The position numbers and the translations under genes were made by a program. This document shows, in pieces, positions 1 through 8,044 of a stretch of 64,000 bases of DNA. Source of the DNA: Hymenobacter baengnokdamensis. GTDB taxonomy: Bacteria > Bacteroidota > Bacteroidia > Cytophagales > Hymenobacteraceae. The DNA lies in assembly GCF_008728635.1 (NCBI RefSeq), contig NZ_CP044285.1, positions 3,162,001 through 3,226,000 of the forward strand. Reading direction: 5' to 3'. The notes beneath the pieces were generated by a model. It ran no database searches. It saw nothing but the letters and a program-made list of their open reading frames with translations, and had not been told where the DNA came from. Positions within the stretch are counted from its first letter, which is position 1, and the number at the start of each line of letters is the position of its first letter.

Positions 1-1432
1 AATAATGTTCAATCCGTTCGGTTTGCGCCAGCACCGCCGGGTCGTAGATGCTGCGCCCGCCGGCGGGCTTGAGCTCCAGCTCAAAAGGCCGCACGCCGGC
101 AAACTGCCGGTCGAAAAACGCGAAATCCTTGCGCACGGGGTCGCTTTTGGCTAAGTCATCGAGCAAAGACGAGTTGATGCGCACTCGCAGGGCCAGCCCC
201 ACCGACGCCACCAGTATCAGGCCGCTCAAGGTGAAAATCAGGCGGCGGCGGCGCAGTACGCCCACAAAAAGGCGGCCCAGCACGCCGTCCCAGTCGTGGC
301 CGTGCCGGCGGGGCTGGCGCAGGGCGGGTTTATTGAGCAACACCAGCATGGCCGGCAACAGCGTAAAGCTGAGCATAAAAGCCAGCAGCACGGCAATGCC
401 CGTAAACAGCCCGAAATTGTGGATGGGCCGGATGGTGCTCGTCATGAGCGTAAAAAAGCCGATGCTGGTGGTGAGCGCCGACAGCAGCGAGCCGAATCCC
501 GATTCCTTGATGGTAGTGCGCAGGGCGTGCTTTTTGCCCGCGCCGTAGCCCAGCTCGCTCACGTAGCGGCTGATAATGTGGATGGTATCCGACATGCCCA
601 CCACAAACAGCATCAGCGGCAGCAGGGCCGTCATCAGGTCGATGCTGATGCCGCAGGCCCCCATCACGCCCAGGCCCCATACTATCGCGCCCAGTACTAC
701 TACCAGCGGTAAAAGTACGCCCCACCAGGTCCGGAACGTGAGCCACAACAGCCCCATTACCAGCACAAAAGACAGCGACATGAATACCCCCATCTCCCAC
801 TTCAGCCGGTCCACAAAGACCGACTGTGCCACCGCCCGGCCCGCAAAGTGCGCCCGCGCCTCGGGCAGGCCGGCCCGCGCCAGCCCGAGGCGCAGCTCGG
901 TTAGCAGCGAGTCGCCGGGCGGCTTCTTGAGGTCGGGCGTGGTTTGAATCACCAGCGCCACGGCCCGCGCGTCGGTGCTGAAGATGTTGCCCACCAGGCC
1001 CGGCGTGCGATAAATCAGGGTGGAGTCGGCGGCGCGGCGGCTGGGGTCGGCGCGGTAGTCGGCCGGGTGCAGGTAGGGGAGGGTATACGCCCCGAGGCCT
1101 TCCACAATAGTTTGGCTGAGTGTGGTGGGGGAGCTGACGTGCAGCACGTTGCGTTGCCGCCGGGCCAGCCGCGTCAGGCTATCGACCTGCGTGAGAAAGG
1201 CGGGCGAAAAAGCCGTCTGGCCCGGCCCCGCCTCCAGGCCCAGCAGCAGGTAGTCGTTGTCGTTGCCGAAGCGCCGGGTGTAGCCCTGGTAGTAGTCCAG
1301 GTCGGGGTCGCCGGCGGGATAAAAATCATTAAAATTATAATTGAAGCGCAGCTGGGCGGCAAAGTAGCCGGCCAGCCCCGTGAGCAGGGCCAGCACCAGC
1401 AGCGTGAGGTAGGCAGTTCGGCGAAGAGGCAT
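1..1432 (-). CDS. RND/MMPL-family transporter, partial (C-terminus beyond window)
   Basis: The minus strand is open from an ATG at 1432 to the window edge, about 477 codons without a stop. The start reads MPLRRTAYLTLLVLALL, a first membrane helix. It is followed by a large periplasmic loop containing NDFYPAGDPDLDYYQ, which resembles the opening of MMPL/RND 'predicted exporter' proteins. A block of membrane helices then follows, including GVLLPLVVVLGAIVWGLGVMG and a segment with IDLMTALLPLMLFVVGMSD. Such proteins are usually 750-850 residues, so a third or more is missing. They use the proton gradient to move hydrophobic substrates (lipids, hopanoids, drugs) across the inner membrane; the substrate here cannot be told. 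The family call is solid, the role inferred. Confidence 0.8.
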   Translation of the reverse strand, partial: MPLRRTAYLTLLVLALLTGLAGYFAAQLRFNYNFNDFYPAGDPDLDYYQGYTRRFGNDNDYLLLGLEAGPGQTAFSPAFLTQVDSLTRLARRQRNVLHVSSPTTLSQTIVEGLGAYTLPYLHPADYRADPSRRAADSTLIYRTPGLVGNIFSTDARAVALVIQTTPDLKKPPGDSLLTELRLGLARAGLPEARAHFAGRAVAQSVFVDRLKWEMGVFMSLSFVLVMGLLWLTFRTWWGVLLPLVVVLGAIVWGLGVMGACGISIDLMTALLPLMLFVVGMSDTIHIISRYVSELGYGAGKKHALRTTIKESGFGSLLSALTTSIGFFTLMTSTIRPIHNFGLFTGIAVLLAFMLSFTLLPAMLVLLNKPALRQPRRHGHDWDGVLGRLFVGVLRRRRLIFTLSGLILVASVGLALRVRINSSLLDDLAKSDPVRKDFAFFDRQFAGVRPFELELKPAGGRSIYDPAVLAQTERIEHY

Positions 1433-1576
1433 AAGCAAAGGAGCGTGAACCCGGCGAGTTCGCGCGTGGAAGTACGACCCGGCACCAGCTTCGGCTTTTC
1501 CGAAAAAAACAGGTACTTTTAGGAGTCGCGACTACCTGCAACCTCCTATTTTCCTCAATTGTTTCTCTTTGTAGTT

Positions 1577-1825
1577 ATGAAAAAATCCCTGCTCGCTTTC
1601 GCCCTGTTAACTTCGACCGCTACTGCCTTCGCCCACGACGGTGATAAGCCCGCCAAAGGCAAAAAGGCCGACCACTGCGCCGGCGTAGCCGCCACCAAGT
1701 GCGAGAAAGGCATGGCTGGCACCAGCCTGGCCGGTATGCCCGCCTGCTGCAAAGCCAAAATGGCCGCCGCTAAAGCCAGCGCGCCCGCTACGGCCGAGGT
1801 GAAGACGGCCACGAAGTCGCTGTAG
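1577..1825 (+). CDS. Small secreted cysteine-containing protein
   Basis: A protein of 82 residues. The ATG at 1577 is preferred over an in-frame ATG at 1559 because it opens a textbook signal peptide (MKKSLLAFALLTSTATAFA) with likely cleavage before HDGDK. The mature part is short, Lys/Ala-rich and low in complexity. It holds four cysteines (HCAG, TKCEKG and a CC pair in PACCKAK), plus a His-Asp start that could bind metal. No family was recognised. The cysteine pattern and periplasmic location would fit metal binding, but this is only a guess. A hairpin terminator follows. Confidence 0.6.
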   Translation: MKKSLLAFALLTSTATAFAHDGDKPAKGKKADHCAGVAATKCEKGMAGTSLAGMPACCKAKMAAAKASAPATAEVKTATKSL

Positions 1826-1846
1826 CATTTATCGAGTTAAAGTGAT

Positions 1847-1872
1847 AAAAGCCACCTGGAAGAGTGGCTTTT
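1847..1872. terminator. Bidirectional hairpin terminator
   Basis: An AAAAGCCAC / GTGGCTTTT stem of 9 bp with an 8-base loop sits between the ends of two convergent genes. The A-run on one side and T-run on the other would let it end transcription from both strands. Confidence 0.75.
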
Positions 1873-1873
1873 G

Positions 1874-2434
1874 CTACTTGGTAATGGTCGATTCAGGTTG
1901 GTAATGAATGGCGGCAGCTTGTGGCAGGCTAAGTCCATTTCTTTCATAAAGGAGCGTGAAGTTGGTTTCAAAAGCCGGGAACGTAAGCTCAATCTCCCAA
2001 CCGGGTTTTATGGATGGGAAATGCTCCGGCAGCTTACGTATGAACTGGAACCAGCCGGGGATTTCTTCGTGTAAGCGAATGCCCTGCCCATTGTCGCAAA
2101 AGATATCCAGGCATACTAAATCAGTGGTATAAAGGTCGCGCTTGTAGCCAAACATAGCTTGGATATCCGTCCAGCTCACCGAGCGACGACCAGTAGTAGT
2201 AGGTAACTCAAAACCGGTATCGGTATAGGTAAAATCACCTAAACTATTGAATACCTGCTCAAAGCTTGGGGTTATGGATGGGCCGGAGCGGATTCCATAA
2301 AATATGGCCAATCGGCTGGTAGGCCTAAACAGACAATACGTCCAGGTTGCTGCGCAGACACCGAAAAACAGCAGCCCACTGGTATAGTGGGCGAGTAAGC
2401 AACTAAGCGTGAGTCCATAGCTTATGAATAGCAA
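1874..2434 (-). CDS. Hypothetical protein with N-terminal membrane helices
   Basis: A protein of 186 residues, not recognised. The first ~45 residues hold two hydrophobic stretches (SYGLTLSCLLAHYTSGLLFF and the next ~15 residues), followed by a soluble domain of about 140 residues. The layout resembles the short two-helix proteins with a C-terminal PH-like or YcxB-like domain that are common in Bacteroidota, for example the segment SVSWTDIQAMFGYKRDLYTT. I infer that architecture from pattern only. Base composition is lower in GC than the neighbours. It converges on the small secreted gene at a shared terminator. Confidence 0.55.
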   Translation of the reverse strand: MLFISYGLTLSCLLAHYTSGLLFFGVCAATWTYCLFRPTSRLAIFYGIRSGPSITPSFEQVFNSLGDFTYTDTGFELPTTTGRRSVSWTDIQAMFGYKRDLYTTDLVCLDIFCDNGQGIRLHEEIPGWFQFIRKLPEHFPSIKPGWEIELTFPAFETNFTLLYERNGLSLPQAAAIHYQPESTITK

Positions 2435-2600
2435 TACGTATAGCTTTGGCGGCTCATATTTTAGTGTTGCGGCTGGGAGTTATGGATAGCTGACAAGGTA
2501 AGGAGATATATTCTTCTCAACTCATTGTTTAGACGGAAGCAGGTGTGCCTAGCTTTCCTTTATCCTTAACTTAGCCCCCGAATTGACTTATTCTTATAAA

Positions 2601-3050
2601 ATGAAAAGAACTATACTATTCATTGCCACTCTCTTCTGTTGCACGTTGACCGCTTATGCCCAGGCACCGAGCAAGGACCTGACCACGGCGGTGATGAAAA
2701 ACAACCTGGCGGCCGCCGAAACTCTGCTCACAGCCGGCGCCAACCCCAATGCTGCCGTGGAGATAGTGCCGGGCTTCCCCACGACCTACCTCGTAACGGC
2801 CGCCACTAGCGGCAGCCTCGACCTGGTAAAGCTGCTGCTCAAGTACAAAGCCCAGGTAAACCAGCCCGATGGCTTCAAGGCTACGGCCCTGATGGCGGCG
2901 GCCGGCAAAGGCAACAAGGCAATGGTGGAGCTGCTGCTGGCCAGCGGGGCTGATGCCAAAGCCAAAGATGACGACGGCAAGGATGCCCTGGCCCTGGCCA
3001 AAGAGAACAGCCACCCCGAAGTAGTGGCGGTGCTGGAAAAGCTGAAGTAG
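2601..3050 (+). CDS. Secreted ankyrin-repeat protein
   Basis: A protein of 149 residues from the ATG at 2601; an in-frame ATG at 2583 would only add six residues before the signal peptide. The signal peptide MKRTILFIATLFCCTLTAYA is followed by about three ankyrin repeats with the usual motifs: AAETLLTAGANPNA, LVKLLLKYKAQVNQPDG and MVELLLASGADAKAKDDDG. Ankyrin repeats mediate protein binding; here the protein would act in the periplasm or outside. It appears monocistronic with its own downstream terminator. Confidence 0.8.
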   Translation: MKRTILFIATLFCCTLTAYAQAPSKDLTTAVMKNNLAAAETLLTAGANPNAAVEIVPGFPTTYLVTAATSGSLDLVKLLLKYKAQVNQPDGFKATALMAAAGKGNKAMVELLLASGADAKAKDDDGKDALALAKENSHPEVVAVLEKLK

Positions 3051-3080
3051 CCACAGCCGGGAAACCGGGCCTTAAAATTC

Positions 3081-3109
3081 AAAAGCCGCCTCGCTGGGGC
3101 GGCTTTTTC
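3081..3109 (+). terminator. Rho-independent terminator
   Basis: An AAAAGCCGCC / GGCGGCTTTT stem with a 7-base loop, followed by T residues, lies 30 bases after the ankyrin-repeat gene. Confidence 0.8.
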
Positions 3110-3165
3110 AGGTCGGAAAATGCCGCTCCAGGCTATGTTTGTGCCCGACTTAGTCCGACTGCCTG

Positions 3166-3621
3166 ATGCTCCGCCTCACCCGCGTTACTTCCGATGACCC
3201 CGACTTTCAAGCGCTGGTGCGGCTGCTCGACCACGACTTGCGGGTGCGCGACGGGGCCGACCACGCGTTTTACGCGCAGTTCAACAAGATTGACCTGATT
3301 AAGCACGCGGTGGTGGCGTACCTGGACAATGAGCCCGTGGGCTGCGGGGCCATCAAGGTCTTCGACGAGGAAGCCATGGAGGTAAAGCGCATGTTTGTGC
3401 AGCCCGCGCACCGGGGGCAGGGGGTGGCGCGGGCCGTACTAACCGAGCTGGAGCGCTGGACCCGGGCGCTGGGCTATGCCGCCTGCGTGCTCGAAACTGG
3501 TAAAAAGCAACCTGAAGCTATTCGCCTTTACCAAAAATGCGGCTACGCGCTCACGCCCAACTACGGCCAGTACGTAGGCGTCGAGAACAGCGTGTGCATG
3601 CGCAAGGCGGTGCCAGCCTAA
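3166..3621 (+). CDS. GNAT family N-acetyltransferase
   Basis: A protein of 151 residues spanning one complete GNAT fold. The acetyl-CoA binding motif A is visible as VKRMFVQPAHRGQGVARAVL (R/Q-x-x-G-x-G/A type). A preceding strand contains EPVGCGAIKVF, and the C-terminal motif B region reads AIRLYQKCGYALTPNYGQY. These enzymes move an acetyl group from acetyl-CoA to an amine; the substrate is not predictable. It lies head to tail with, and converges on, the aldo/keto reductase gene only 21 bases away. Confidence 0.85.
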   Translation: MLRLTRVTSDDPDFQALVRLLDHDLRVRDGADHAFYAQFNKIDLIKHAVVAYLDNEPVGCGAIKVFDEEAMEVKRMFVQPAHRGQGVARAVLTELERWTRALGYAACVLETGKKQPEAIRLYQKCGYALTPNYGQYVGVENSVCMRKAVPA

Positions 3622-3642
3622 TCAAAGCGCGGCAAGCCGGGC

Positions 3643-4692
3643 CTAGTGCCAGCCCTGTACCTCGGTGCCGCCAAATACGGGTCGCTTTATCAGGGTCCAC
3701 ATGCGGTCGTAAAACGGGTCGGTGAGGCTGGCCTCGTCCAGCGTCCGGAGCTGCGCGGGGCTAAGCTGTACTTCCAGCGAGGCCAGGTTATCCAGCAGCT
3801 GCCCGACCCGGCTGGCGCCCAGGATAAGCGAGCTGATACCGGGCTGGGCCGAGGCCCAGGCCAGGGCTACCTGGGCCAGCGGGCGGTCCAGCTCGGCCGC
3901 TACTGGCCGCAGGGCGTCGAGCACGCGCCAGTTGTGGTCCGTGAATTTCATGTTGCCGAAGGGGTTGGGGCCGCTGAGGCGGCCCTCGCCGCTGGCCGTA
4001 TTGGGCGTGGCTGCGCGCTCGTACTTGCCCGCCAGAAAGCCGGCCGCCAGCGGGCTCCACGGTGTGAGGCCCAGACCCAGGTCGCGGGCGGCGGGCACGT
4101 ATTCGCTCTCGATGCGGCGGGCTACCAGCGAATATTCCAGCTGCAAGGCCACGGGGCCGGGTACGCCGTGCGCCTGAGCCAGCGTAGCGACCTTGGCCAC
4201 GTACCAGGCCGGTACGTTGGAGAGGCCAAAGTAGCGAATTTTGCCGGCCCGCACCAGGTCGCCCAGGGTCTGGAGCATTTCCTCGGCAGGCGTCACCGCA
4301 TCCCAGGCGTGCAGCCAGTAGAGGTCAAGATAATCGGTTTTCAGCCGGCGCAGCGAGCCTTCGAGGGCCCGGTGAATGTTCTTGCGCCCGTTGCCGCCCG
4401 CGTTGGGGTTGCCGGGCTGAGGATTAAAGCCAAACTTGGTCGCCAGCACCAGCTTATCGCGCAGGCCCCGGGCATGCAGGTAGCTGCCCGTCAGCTCCTC
4501 GCTGCGGCCCCCGGCATACACGTCGGCAGTATCGATAAAATTGCCCCCTGCATCGACGTAGGCGTTGAAAACGGCCTCGGACACCTCGTCGGACGAGCCC
4601 CAGCGCGGGGTGCCGAAAGTCATGGTGCCCAGGGCCAGCGGGCTCACCACCAGGCCGGAGCGGCCCAGGGTGCGAAAGGAGGTAAGATTCAT
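3643..4692 (-). CDS. Aldo/keto reductase
   Basis: A protein of 349 residues, full length for the family. The catalytic tetrad is visible in order: Asp and Tyr in FIDTADVY, Lys in LVLATKFGF, and His in LYWLHAWD. The C-terminal cofactor-binding segment contains SSLILGASRVGQLLDNL. It resembles the YajO/YhdN-like group, which reduces aldehydes and ketones with NADPH in the cytoplasm. It is read convergently with the GNAT gene. The physiological substrate is unknown. Confidence 0.9.
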   Translation of the reverse strand: MNLTSFRTLGRSGLVVSPLALGTMTFGTPRWGSSDEVSEAVFNAYVDAGGNFIDTADVYAGGRSEELTGSYLHARGLRDKLVLATKFGFNPQPGNPNAGGNGRKNIHRALEGSLRRLKTDYLDLYWLHAWDAVTPAEEMLQTLGDLVRAGKIRYFGLSNVPAWYVAKVATLAQAHGVPGPVALQLEYSLVARRIESEYVPAARDLGLGLTPWSPLAAGFLAGKYERAATPNTASGEGRLSGPNPFGNMKFTDHNWRVLDALRPVAAELDRPLAQVALAWASAQPGISSLILGASRVGQLLDNLASLEVQLSPAQLRTLDEASLTDPFYDRMWTLIKRPVFGGTEVQGWH

Positions 4693-5015
4693 AAACTGAC
4701 TGGGTAGGGTGGCGCCGACTGCGCAGCTAGCGTCTTACGTAGCTGCCGCATAAAGGTCCGGGAGGGTAGCCCGGCCGCTGCTATACAAATGGTAGCTTTT
4801 ACAGCGCGGACCCGGCGGCAGGCGCTGTTTTGACCGAATGGCTTAAGCTCGAAGTCACCAGCCGGAATGAGGCTTTTTTTACGCCGCCGGCCGGCCGTTT
4901 TAGCCCTGAGCCAGCACTTGACCAGGCGCAGGAGTTCGACCACCGGAGATGGTTGCCCCGCTACTCCTAGTTTTGTATTGTTTTAGCAAGCTCAGAGCCT
5001 GGTAAAACTACTTTT
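4693..5015. other. Intergenic region with no supported gene
   Basis: This separates the divergent aldo/keto reductase and thyA genes. I saw no coding signature. AT-rich TTTTGTATTGTTTTAGC just before thyA is the likely promoter area, but no clean TTG/TAnnTTTG pair could be fitted. Confidence 0.5.
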
Positions 5016-5810
5016 ATGCGCCAGTACCACGCTCTTCTCCGCGAGATTCTCGACCACGGCACGCTCAAAACTGACCGGACGGGCACGGGCACGCTCTCCA
5101 TCTTTGGCCCGCAGATGCGCTTTAACCTGGCCGCGGGCTTTCCGCTGGTCACGACCAAAAAGGTGCATCTGAAGAGCATTATCCACGAGCTGCTGTGGTT
5201 TTTACGGGGCGATACCAACATTGCCTATCTGAAAGAGCACGGCGTAACCATCTGGGACGAGTGGGCCGATGCCAGCGGTAACCTCGGGCCCGTGTACGGC
5301 TACCAGTGGCGCAGCTGGCCCGACGGCCACGGCGGCCACATCGACCAGATTAGCCAGCTTATTGAGCAGCTGAAAACCCAGCCCGACTCGCGGCGCATGG
5401 TGGTGAGCGCCTGGAACGTGGCCGACCTGCCCAAAATGCAATTGCCGGCCTGCCACGCCCTGTTTCAGTTTTACGTAGCGGAGGGCCGGCTCTCGTGCCA
5501 GCTCTACCAGCGCTCGGCCGACGTATTTCTGGGCGTGCCGTTCAATATTGCCAGCTACGCGCTGCTCACGCTGATGGTGGCGCAGGTGACGGGCCTGCAG
5601 CCCGGCGAGTTTATCTGGACCGGCGGCGATACCCATCTCTACAGCAACCACCTCGACCAGGCCCGCCAGCAGCTAGCCCGCGAGCCGCGCCCGTTGCCTC
5701 AGATGCGCATAAATCCGGACGTGACCGATATATTCTCTTTTCGCTATGAAGACTTTCAGCTGGAAAGCTACGACCCCTGGCCCGCCATAAAAGCGCCGGT
5801 GGCCGTGTAG
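5016..5810 (+). CDS. thyA: Thymidylate synthase ThyA
   Basis: A protein of 264 residues, the same length as the E. coli enzyme. It methylates dUMP to dTMP using 5,10-methylenetetrahydrofolate. The nucleophilic cysteine is in [10 protein letters not shown]. The dUMP phosphate loop ([13 protein letters not shown]) and the folate and nucleotide contacts ([30 protein letters not shown]) are all present. The family's C-terminal region ([14 protein letters not shown]) is intact. The usual partner folA (dihydrofolate reductase) is not next to it. The start is fixed by [15 protein letters not shown], typical of the family. Confidence 0.97.
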   Translation: MRQYHALLREILDHGTLKTDRTGTGTLSIFGPQMRFNLAAGFPLVTTKKVHLKSIIHELLWFLRGDTNIAYLKEHGVTIWDEWADASGNLGPVYGYQWRSWPDGHGGHIDQISQLIEQLKTQPDSRRMVVSAWNVADLPKMQLPACHALFQFYVAEGRLSCQLYQRSADVFLGVPFNIASYALLTLMVAQVTGLQPGEFIWTGGDTHLYSNHLDQARQQLAREPRPLPQMRINPDVTDIFSFRYEDFQLESYDPWPAIKAPVAV

Positions 5811-5872
5811 GGCGGCGGTTCGGTAAGCACACCGGGCGGTTCGCCCTGCTGCCGCCGTTGGGCGAGTTGGGG

Positions 5873-5902
5873 TTGTATTGTCGGGGTAATAAGCTAAATT
5901 TG
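5873..5902 (+). promoter_or_regulatory. Bacteroidota-type promoter
   Basis: TTG at 5873-5875, a 19-base spacer, then TAAATTTG at 5895-5902. This is an exact fit to the TAnnTTTG -7 element and the usual -33 spacing of Bacteroidota sigma-70 promoters. It points at the small gene 50 bases downstream. Confidence 0.6.
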
Positions 5903-5954
5903 GCTAGCAGCTTTCTGTTATCGCACCTTCTTATTCTGCAATTACGCTAGTAGT

Positions 5955-6161
5955 ATGTCTACCCTTATCAGCGCGAACCTATCTGTAGAAGACCGCGCGT
6001 ATATAGTGCTCTATGCCCTGCAGCTGGGGCAAGCTTCCCGGCCAGCTATTCTGGCGGCCCACAGCCTCACTGAGGCTGACCTGCAACTGCATCGTGCCGG
6101 CTGGGAAGAGCTGCAGGCCCACCACGCCGACCGCGCCCGGCCGCTGCCCCGCCCCGAATAA
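5955..6161 (+). CDS. Small hypothetical protein
   Basis: A protein of 68 residues starting MSTLISANLSVEDRAYIVLY, with no signal peptide or membrane segment. It is predicted mostly helical; the Leu/Ala-rich middle (LTEADLQLHRAGWEELQ) looks like a small helix-turn-helix-sized domain. The family was not recognised. A well-formed promoter 50 bases upstream supports its being real. Confidence 0.5.
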   Translation: MSTLISANLSVEDRAYIVLYALQLGQASRPAILAAHSLTEADLQLHRAGWEELQAHHADRARPLPRPE

Positions 6162-6260
6162 AAACCACTAGCTAACAGGTCGTATAGCCGATAGTTAAAA
6201 ATATAGTATTTCACGAATGAGTGTAGGGCGGACTACAAAGTCCGGGCTACTGCCTGGTAT

Positions 6261-7070
6261 TTAAGCTAAGGCAGTAAACAGGCTGGTTATCAAGCGATTG
6301 TTGGCTAAATATTGTTTGTTTTGAATAGTATGGATAACCCGCACGGCGGCGACATTAGCCGTAAATGCCGCGTCGGCGGCGAGTAGGTCGGCGGGGCCGA
6401 ACAAGCCTTGCTGGCAGCGTATGCCCAGTGTTAACGCTGCTTGCAGCACGGCCGCCCGGCGCACCCCGGCTACGCAGCCGCTGGCCAGAGCAGGCGTAAA
6501 CAACACCTCATCCCTTACCCAAAAGATGGCCGCCGCCCCAGCTTCGGCCACGTGGCCGGCCGCGTGGCAGAGGATAATCTCGTCGAGCCCGCGCTGCCGG
6601 CGCTCGTGAGCGGCCCGCACGTAGAGCCACGCCTGCGGCCCTTTGCAAAAGCTGAGTGGCGAAAGCATCGCATGGGTTTGCTGCGCAAAGTCGACCCGTT
6701 GCAGCGGCGAGTTGTCGCTGACAAAGGGCTCGGCGGTGGCCAGCCAGTCGGCAGAATCGGTAGGCGGGGTGTAGCGGCCGCCGCCCGCCCGCCACAGCTG
6801 AAGGCGCAGACGCGCGGCAGGCAGCAGGTTGGCGACCAGTAGCTGCGCCAAAGTAGTTTCGAGCGCGTGGGGTGTTGCCAGGGCGGCGGGCAGCGTTAGG
6901 TACAGAGCGGCTGCTGCCTGCTGCATGCGGGCAAGGTGGCCGGTGGCGTAGCGCAGGCCGCCGTCGAAAACCAGGGTTTCAAAAAAGCCATCGCCAAAAG
7001 CCAGCCCCCGGTTGGGCAGGGAGAGCCGGAATTTCAGGGGGTCTACGAGCTCGCCGTTATAAAGCATCAT
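6261..7070 (-). CDS. Class IV aminotransferase (PabC/IlvE-like)
   Basis: A protein of 269 residues with the fold-type IV PLP enzyme signature. The N-terminus (NRGLAFGDGFFETLVFDGG) matches the family. The PLP lysine is probably in SFCKGPQAWLYVRAAHERR, followed by GLDEIILCHAAGHVAEAG and the IFWVRDEVLFTP strand. Members act as aminodeoxychorismate lyase (p-aminobenzoate for folate) or as branched-chain aminotransferases. Length and the loop around the lysine favour the PabC side, but the usual Asn before the phosphate loop is Ala here (AAAIFW). No pabA/pabB neighbour is present, so the exact substrate is open. Confidence 0.8.
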   Translation of the reverse strand: MMLYNGELVDPLKFRLSLPNRGLAFGDGFFETLVFDGGLRYATGHLARMQQAAAALYLTLPAALATPHALETTLAQLLVANLLPAARLRLQLWRAGGGRYTPPTDSADWLATAEPFVSDNSPLQRVDFAQQTHAMLSPLSFCKGPQAWLYVRAAHERRQRGLDEIILCHAAGHVAEAGAAAIFWVRDEVLFTPALASGCVAGVRRAAVLQAALTLGIRCQQGLFGPADLLAADAAFTANVAAVRVIHTIQNKQYLANNRLITSLFTALA

Positions 7071-7390
7071 TAGCCTAAACTACCACAGCCAATTCAATCG
7101 GGCGGGCCACGCACAGCAAGGCAGGGAGCCTGCCGCAGTGCGGCGCGGCTGCCTTACGGCTACGGTTCAGCTGCCGCGCTAGCTATTTTTGCTGTTCTGG
7201 CGTTAAGCAGCAAATAAGCTTTTAGTTTTAAGTGGCATGATACTAGCGCGCTCTTAGGCTGGCGCGGTGGGGAAGGTAGGAGCAGCAGCCAACCAGGCGT
7301 CTGCACCAGTAGGGTTGGCGTACTTGGCTTCCCTAGCTAAAAAGCGTGGCCGGCGACCTGGTAATAAATAGCACTTTTTCAATAAAAATA
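7071..7390. other. Intergenic region with no supported gene
   Basis: This lies between divergent genes. The right part, just before the AraC-type gene, becomes AT-rich. I could not assign a promoter with confidence. Confidence 0.4.
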
Positions 7391-7939
7391 ATGAAATTGT
7401 ATATAAAATATATGGTGAGCGTTCGGTGCAAAGCGGCTGTGCAGGATAAGCTTGATAAGCTTGGGCTGCATTACGGTACCGTCGATTTGGGAGAAGTGGT
7501 ATTTAAAGAGAGCATCACGCCTCAGCAGCAGGAGCAGTTGAAGCAAGAGTTGACCCAGCTCGGGGTAGAATTACTGGACCACCATCAGGGTAAAATAATT
7601 GAGCAGGTAAAGGCAGTTATCATGAAGATGGTGCTTCAGGCTGATTCTCTGCCTAATATGAAAAATTCGGAATATATCAGCCAGCAGCTTAAGCGCGACT
7701 ATACCTACCTGGCCAACCTGTTTTCGGAGGCTACCGGCGTCACGATTGAGCAGTCCATCATCACCCATAAAATCGAGCGTGTGAAAGAGCTGCTGCTATA
7801 CGACGAGCTGAACCTAACGGAAATTGCTCATAAGCTGAACTACTGCAGCGTAGCCCATTTATCGGGGCAATTCAAGAAAACGACCGGTTTGACGCCCTCT
7901 TTTTTCAAACAGATGAAGCATAAGAGGCGGCACTTGTAG
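7391..7939 (+). CDS. AraC-type helix-turn-helix regulator
   Basis: A protein of 182 residues. I start at ATG 7391 (MKLYIKYMVSVRCKAAVQ), since this opening is characteristic of a widespread short AraC-like group in Cytophagales and sphingobacteria; an upstream GTG at 7346 would only add a low-complexity tail. The N-terminal ~90 residues form a small domain. The C-terminal ~95 residues are an AraC DNA-binding domain with two helix-turn-helix units (LNLTEIAHKLNYCSVAHLSG and TGLTPSFFKQMK). It lies just upstream of, and co-directional with, the ice-binding-domain gene and may influence it, though nothing in the sequence proves that. Confidence 0.8.
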   Translation: MKLYIKYMVSVRCKAAVQDKLDKLGLHYGTVDLGEVVFKESITPQQQEQLKQELTQLGVELLDHHQGKIIEQVKAVIMKMVLQADSLPNMKNSEYISQQLKRDYTYLANLFSEATGVTIEQSIITHKIERVKELLLYDELNLTEIAHKLNYCSVAHLSGQFKKTTGLTPSFFKQMKHKRRHL

Positions 7940-8044
7940 TGAGTAGGAATAATGCAAATTTTTTTGACAATAGCGTAAAATAGTCGGGGAAAGGAGGAAG
8001 GAGATTTGCAGCGTAGTATTTATCCTGCTAACAACTCCTAGCTC

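Noticed and set aside
3646..4707. A 353-codon plus-strand frame
   Set aside because: Antisense of the aldo/keto reductase, which has a full catalytic tetrad.
4970..5015. TACTTTTA just before the thyA ATG as a -7 element
   Set aside because: It would place the transcription start inside the coding region; last base also deviates from TAnnTTTG.
5811..5954. folA next to thyA
   Set aside because: Looked for dihydrofolate reductase motifs and found none.
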